Below are positions 60,632-64,000 of a stretch of DNA of 64,000 bases, piece by piece. Positions within the stretch are counted from its first letter, which is position 1; each line of letters begins with the position of its first letter. Both the position numbers and the translations under genes were made by a program. The notes beneath the pieces were generated by a model. It ran no database searches, had not been told where the DNA came from, and saw nothing but the letters and a program-made list of their open reading frames with translations. Source of the stretch: Neckera pumila (taxonomy: Eukaryota > Streptophyta > Bryopsida > Hypnales > Neckeraceae); the NCBI GenBank assembly GCA_963969595.1, contig OZ018410.1:25548913-25612912 (forward strand). The letters are read 5' to 3'.

Positions 60632-61604
60632 TAGACCACATTCATTCAGCATTCCCAATTCATAAGTGTGAGGTGCACTATTCAAACTCTTGCGCGAAGA
60701 GAATTAACTTGTGTAGAAATTTTTAGTTCTTTATTATACTATATATCAATACAAATTCAAACAAATAATAATAATTTCTTTGCCTAAATATTGCCCCATA
60801 GCATGAATTGATTAGACAACATTTAATTAGGAATTAAGGTGATTCAATTCAATAAGGACAAGTGCCAAAACTACTACAAGGAATAATAGTTAATTCTCCA
60901 TAAGCCTAACTTCGTTTCAAGGAGTGTAAGATTGTTTGTTTCAGAGTGACCCTACATGCTAGGGAAGTCCATGAATAATGAGGTATGATGAACTAAAACC
61001 AATCGTGTATCCCAAAGTATGGCTTAATAAACATACTTATTCATAATATTCAATTGTATTACATTGAAATAAAAACACAAATTTGAAAAATCTATCAGTT
61101 GAACTTTGCACCCTAATCATGTTTGCATACAATATACAAATGCAAAACTCACTTGTATGTCGAACTTCACCAAAGTTCAAACGCAATTTGCCTAATGTGA
61201 TCAACAAATTAGACCTCATTGACACACAATCATGACGCATCAGAAAAATCAGAGAATTTCACTGAAGCTCCAAGAGTCGTCACAGTAAATATGTCGACAA
61301 TGCTTAGTTCACAAAGGGAACCAATTCTTATCCTTGAGTGTCTTTACACAAAATAGAATCAGAAGTCGGAGTCGACTGTAATCAATGTAAAAAAATAAAA
61401 TAAATAGGGAGTACAATCCAATGAATACCGGTAGCTTCTTCGCCAATGTTTTTGAATCGGGAGGGAATCAACACATACCGAAGCTTCAAGAATAGTTCTC
61501 GAAAGAGAAGTAAAGCAAAGATGATTCATCTTTCAATCATCTAATTTGTGTATCTGCAGAAACCCACACGGGACACCTTGCCGACAGCATTATGTTGCAT
61601 ATGA
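60632..61604. other. Intergenic DNA downstream of the haemoglobin gene
   Basis: Nothing conserved is seen. It probably includes the 3' UTR of the minus-strand haemoglobin gene at its right end. Confidence 0.45.
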
Positions 61605-63776
61605 TCACATGGCATTGCGACGGTTCATGAGCTCCTTTCCAACCACCAAGAAATAGGCTGTGTGTCTGCAGGATGCAAATTCACATCGTAAATACCCTCC
61701 ATTAGGACCAAGAGAATCAAGACAAAGAAGTAACCAAAATAGTAGTAGTAATAATAACCAAAGGAATACCCCCTTGGCAATATTTGACATTAGGAGGGAG
61801 ACTTTTGATGAGAAGCATATGATATCAGCAGAATGTTAGCTATTACTCAGTGGAAGAATTATATGAAATAAGATGGGGAACCCATTCCTGTGAGGATCCT
61901 TTCCAGGTGGGTTGAAGGCACCCATTTACAATGCAAGTGCCATCCAAACTAAGAAATGAGATACTTCTAGTTTCTATCAAAATTCAAGATGCTTCTATGC
62001 AACACCCTCATAGAGGCAATACTTAAGGTTCAAGGGTAGTGATTGTGACTTAAACTTCAGCAAATTATAACTTCTTCATCCCAAAAATACATATTTAGTT
62101 TGTTGGAATCGTTTCAAAATTGGAGAAAAGATCCACACCAAATTCAATTCCATTCTACTAATGGAAACCACTCAAAACAGCTGAAAGCCACGATAAAGAA
62201 AACTACGATAAGAGGTTCATACCTTACATCAACTAAGCTGTAAATATACACATTCACAATTGAAGAATGATACAAAAAGGGTGGCAGGTGGATGGCAAGT
62301 GAAGCACTTACTTGAAAAAATCAGACATGCGCTTCTTCGAGTCAGCATCAATTTCATCAACCTCGTTCAAGGCAGCTTGCATGTGCTCTAGCCAACGTTC
62401 AGCCGCTTGCTCATGGACCGTGAAAGGGCCATGTCGTCCAATCAAGGCAGGATGCCCTACATGAAAAATAAATTAAAATAAAGCCATGCTTAGTCCTAGG
62501 CGATGTTGAGCCACAGCAGACCCATACTTGTCCACTAAAACAAAGAATCGAAACCCCTGTAGCTAGGAGCTCGGAGTTACTACAGATAAACAGAAATATA
62601 ACCCCTACAGGACAAGGAGGCTCAAATTGGGACTTCTGCTCTTTCTTGCATCTTTCCGTGCGTCAAAAGGGGGGCCCTTTTTTATTTTTTTCAATTCAAT
62701 AGATTTTTTGACCGAAACATGTCATATTCTTCACTGATTCTGGAGATTAAAATTAGCACGCTCTCCACTATATGATCAATCGATTCGATCATTTCCAATC
62801 CATGAAGTCTCGCCTTCAAAGGTTCAAAACCAGTGTGATTCACTATGCCGAAAACGTATGGAATATATAAAAAGAAACGCATGGAATACATAAAAAGGAA
62901 CGTATGGAATATATAAAAAAGGCAGCTTTATGTGATAAACGAAGTCGCAAACCATGCATTGGCATCGGTTTTATCAATAACAAGAAATGAAAAGGTTCAC
63001 CTTTCCGTTGCGAGTACAAAGGGGGTCCTCCCATACGCTGAACAAAAAATTCGTACTGATTTCTTATTGCATCCTCTTTGATGGAGTTCGCAAATATTTT
63101 CCGAAACCACTCCTGATCATCGTCATAAACCCTGCATCAACAAAGTCTTCTTCCTTACAGCTACCCATAAAAAGAAAAATTGACCAAATACAATAGTACA
63201 AATCGTCTACACACACCTGTGATGCAGTGGCAGGGATATCAGGACCTTAAAGTGCCAATTGATCAGAAGTTCAGCTATCTGTACATCCTTCAATCGTTAC
63301 GTAGTTTTGAATCCAATTTCATTCGTCCAAAAACACATTTGATTAGACTAATATAAAGAATTTTGCGATTGTGGGTGTCCTTACCTCACATAATTCTGAG
63401 TCCAAGAAAATCATTGTGTAGTATCTCTAGAAACACAGGAATGCATGATCCGAATTTGCCTAACAAGTACGGTATGCAGAGTTTCAGCGAATTAGTGAAT
63501 TTCCTGCTAGAATAAATAACCCTAGCACCTATCAATTTGCCCATCAATCATGCTTTCACCATACGAAAATTCGACAAAAAGCACAAAAAGAAAGTTGTGG
63601 TAAGAAGAGAACGAAAGTATGAATGCCAAAAGCTTCTCATACCGTGTATAAAACTTGGTAGAGAGCTTGACGAAAGTATCAAGGCCCAAGCGCTGGAACA
63701 AATTCACCTCATCAAGCGCAAATGCATCCTCCTGCTTCACACCACTCCGCCTCGTGGCCTGATCCTGCAACGACAT
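61605..63776 (-). CDS. GLB3: 2/2 (truncated-fold) haemoglobin, plant GLB3 type (4 exons, 156 aa)
   Basis: This is a heme protein of the bacterial-like group 2 globins found in plants; reported roles include oxygen and nitric-oxide chemistry. Exons on the minus strand are 63,776-63,643, 63,131-63,001, 62,456-62,312 and 61,665-61,605, all GT-AG and in phase, totalling 471 nt. Landmarks are FDxxNLF-like [10 protein letters not shown], the B9-B10 pair F42-Y43, the highly conserved QNQYEFF-type stretch [20 protein letters not shown], proximal histidine H97 in RHGPF and the group-2 tryptophan W110 (AERWLEHM). The C-terminus [12 protein letters not shown] matches the plant family. The start at [13 protein letters not shown] matches the usual plant start; the frame stays open for another 66 codons upstream (to 63,974), giving an alternative N-terminus. 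It is slightly shorter than Arabidopsis GLB3 (175 aa). Confidence 0.94.
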
Positions 63777-63789
63777 TCTTCCCCAAAAG

Positions 63790-63850
63790 ACTCCAAATAT
63801 GCAAAATGCTCCAAAGCACGCAAAATGCTCCAAAGTACGCAAAATTCGAA
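63790..63850. repeat. Short tandem repeat in the haemoglobin 5' region
   Basis: About three units of the form 'tatgcaaaatgctccaaag' / 'cacgcaaaatgctccaaag' / 'tacgcaaaattcg' lie in tandem (period 19 bp) directly upstream of the haemoglobin start codon. Confidence 0.7.
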
Positions 63851-64000
63851 AGTATCTCAGCCTGCACAAGCAATGAAAACACCAAACGCAGTCGGAGAAG
63901 CCCGCTTTAACTATGGCGGAGCTCCAAAACTGGGATAGGAAACAGCGACGCTTACGAAACAAGGGGAAAGACATAGATTCCAGGCTCGGTGCAGGTTCGG

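Overview
This is nuclear DNA of a land plant. It is AT-rich, its genes are split by GT-AG introns, and the encoded proteins are plant types: a BOR-type borate exporter, a GLB3-type 2/2 haemoglobin, a plant CENP-C and proteasome subunit alpha-6. It also carries a U2 snRNA gene and plant-style transposons (Ty3/gypsy, CACTA, Stowaway-like). The style of the gypsy element and the intron sizes would fit a seed-free plant (bryophyte, lycophyte or fern), but that is inference; nothing here fixes the species.

Layout. 1-10,100: no gene; transposon debris including a three-level nest at 6,692-8,924. 10,122-20,365: a decayed Ty3/gypsy retrotransposon with an extra cytosine-5 DNA methyltransferase domain between protease and reverse transcriptase and a PHD finger after integrase. 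Its LTRs are circularly permuted, and a 1.27-kb hairpin and a MITE interrupt it. 21,284-23,622: an abutting cluster of TTAA-flanked elements. 23,803-26,987 (+): proteasome alpha-6 (8 exons, 246 aa) with another TTAA element in intron 6. 27,000-31,500: MITEs, a TTAA element and a possible solo LTR. 31,550-39,393 (+): borate transporter (13 coding exons, about 729 aa) behind a long leader region containing a 377-bp tandem duplication and upstream ORFs. 39,881-40,071 (+): U2 snRNA. 40,249-44,330: MITEs, a satellite-like array and a CACTA MITE. 45,468-46,329 (+): a two-exon gene of unknown function. About 46,900: a possible SINE head. 50,060-56,895 (-): CENP-C (15 exons, about 1,070 aa). 57,500-61,500: AT-rich intergenic DNA. 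61,605-63,776 (-): 2/2 haemoglobin (4 exons, 156 aa).

The host genes are unrelated housekeeping, transport and centromere genes, not a pathway. The biologically connected part is the transposon load. Two things stand out: a retroelement that carried its own DNA-methylation and chromatin-reading domains, and a family of TTAA-specific short elements (about 930 bp, plus shorter relatives of about 220-240 bp) that nest in each other and sit in and beside genes. All gene models come from reading splice sites and conserved protein motifs by eye; reading phase was checked at every junction of the proteasome, borate transporter, CENP-C and haemoglobin models.
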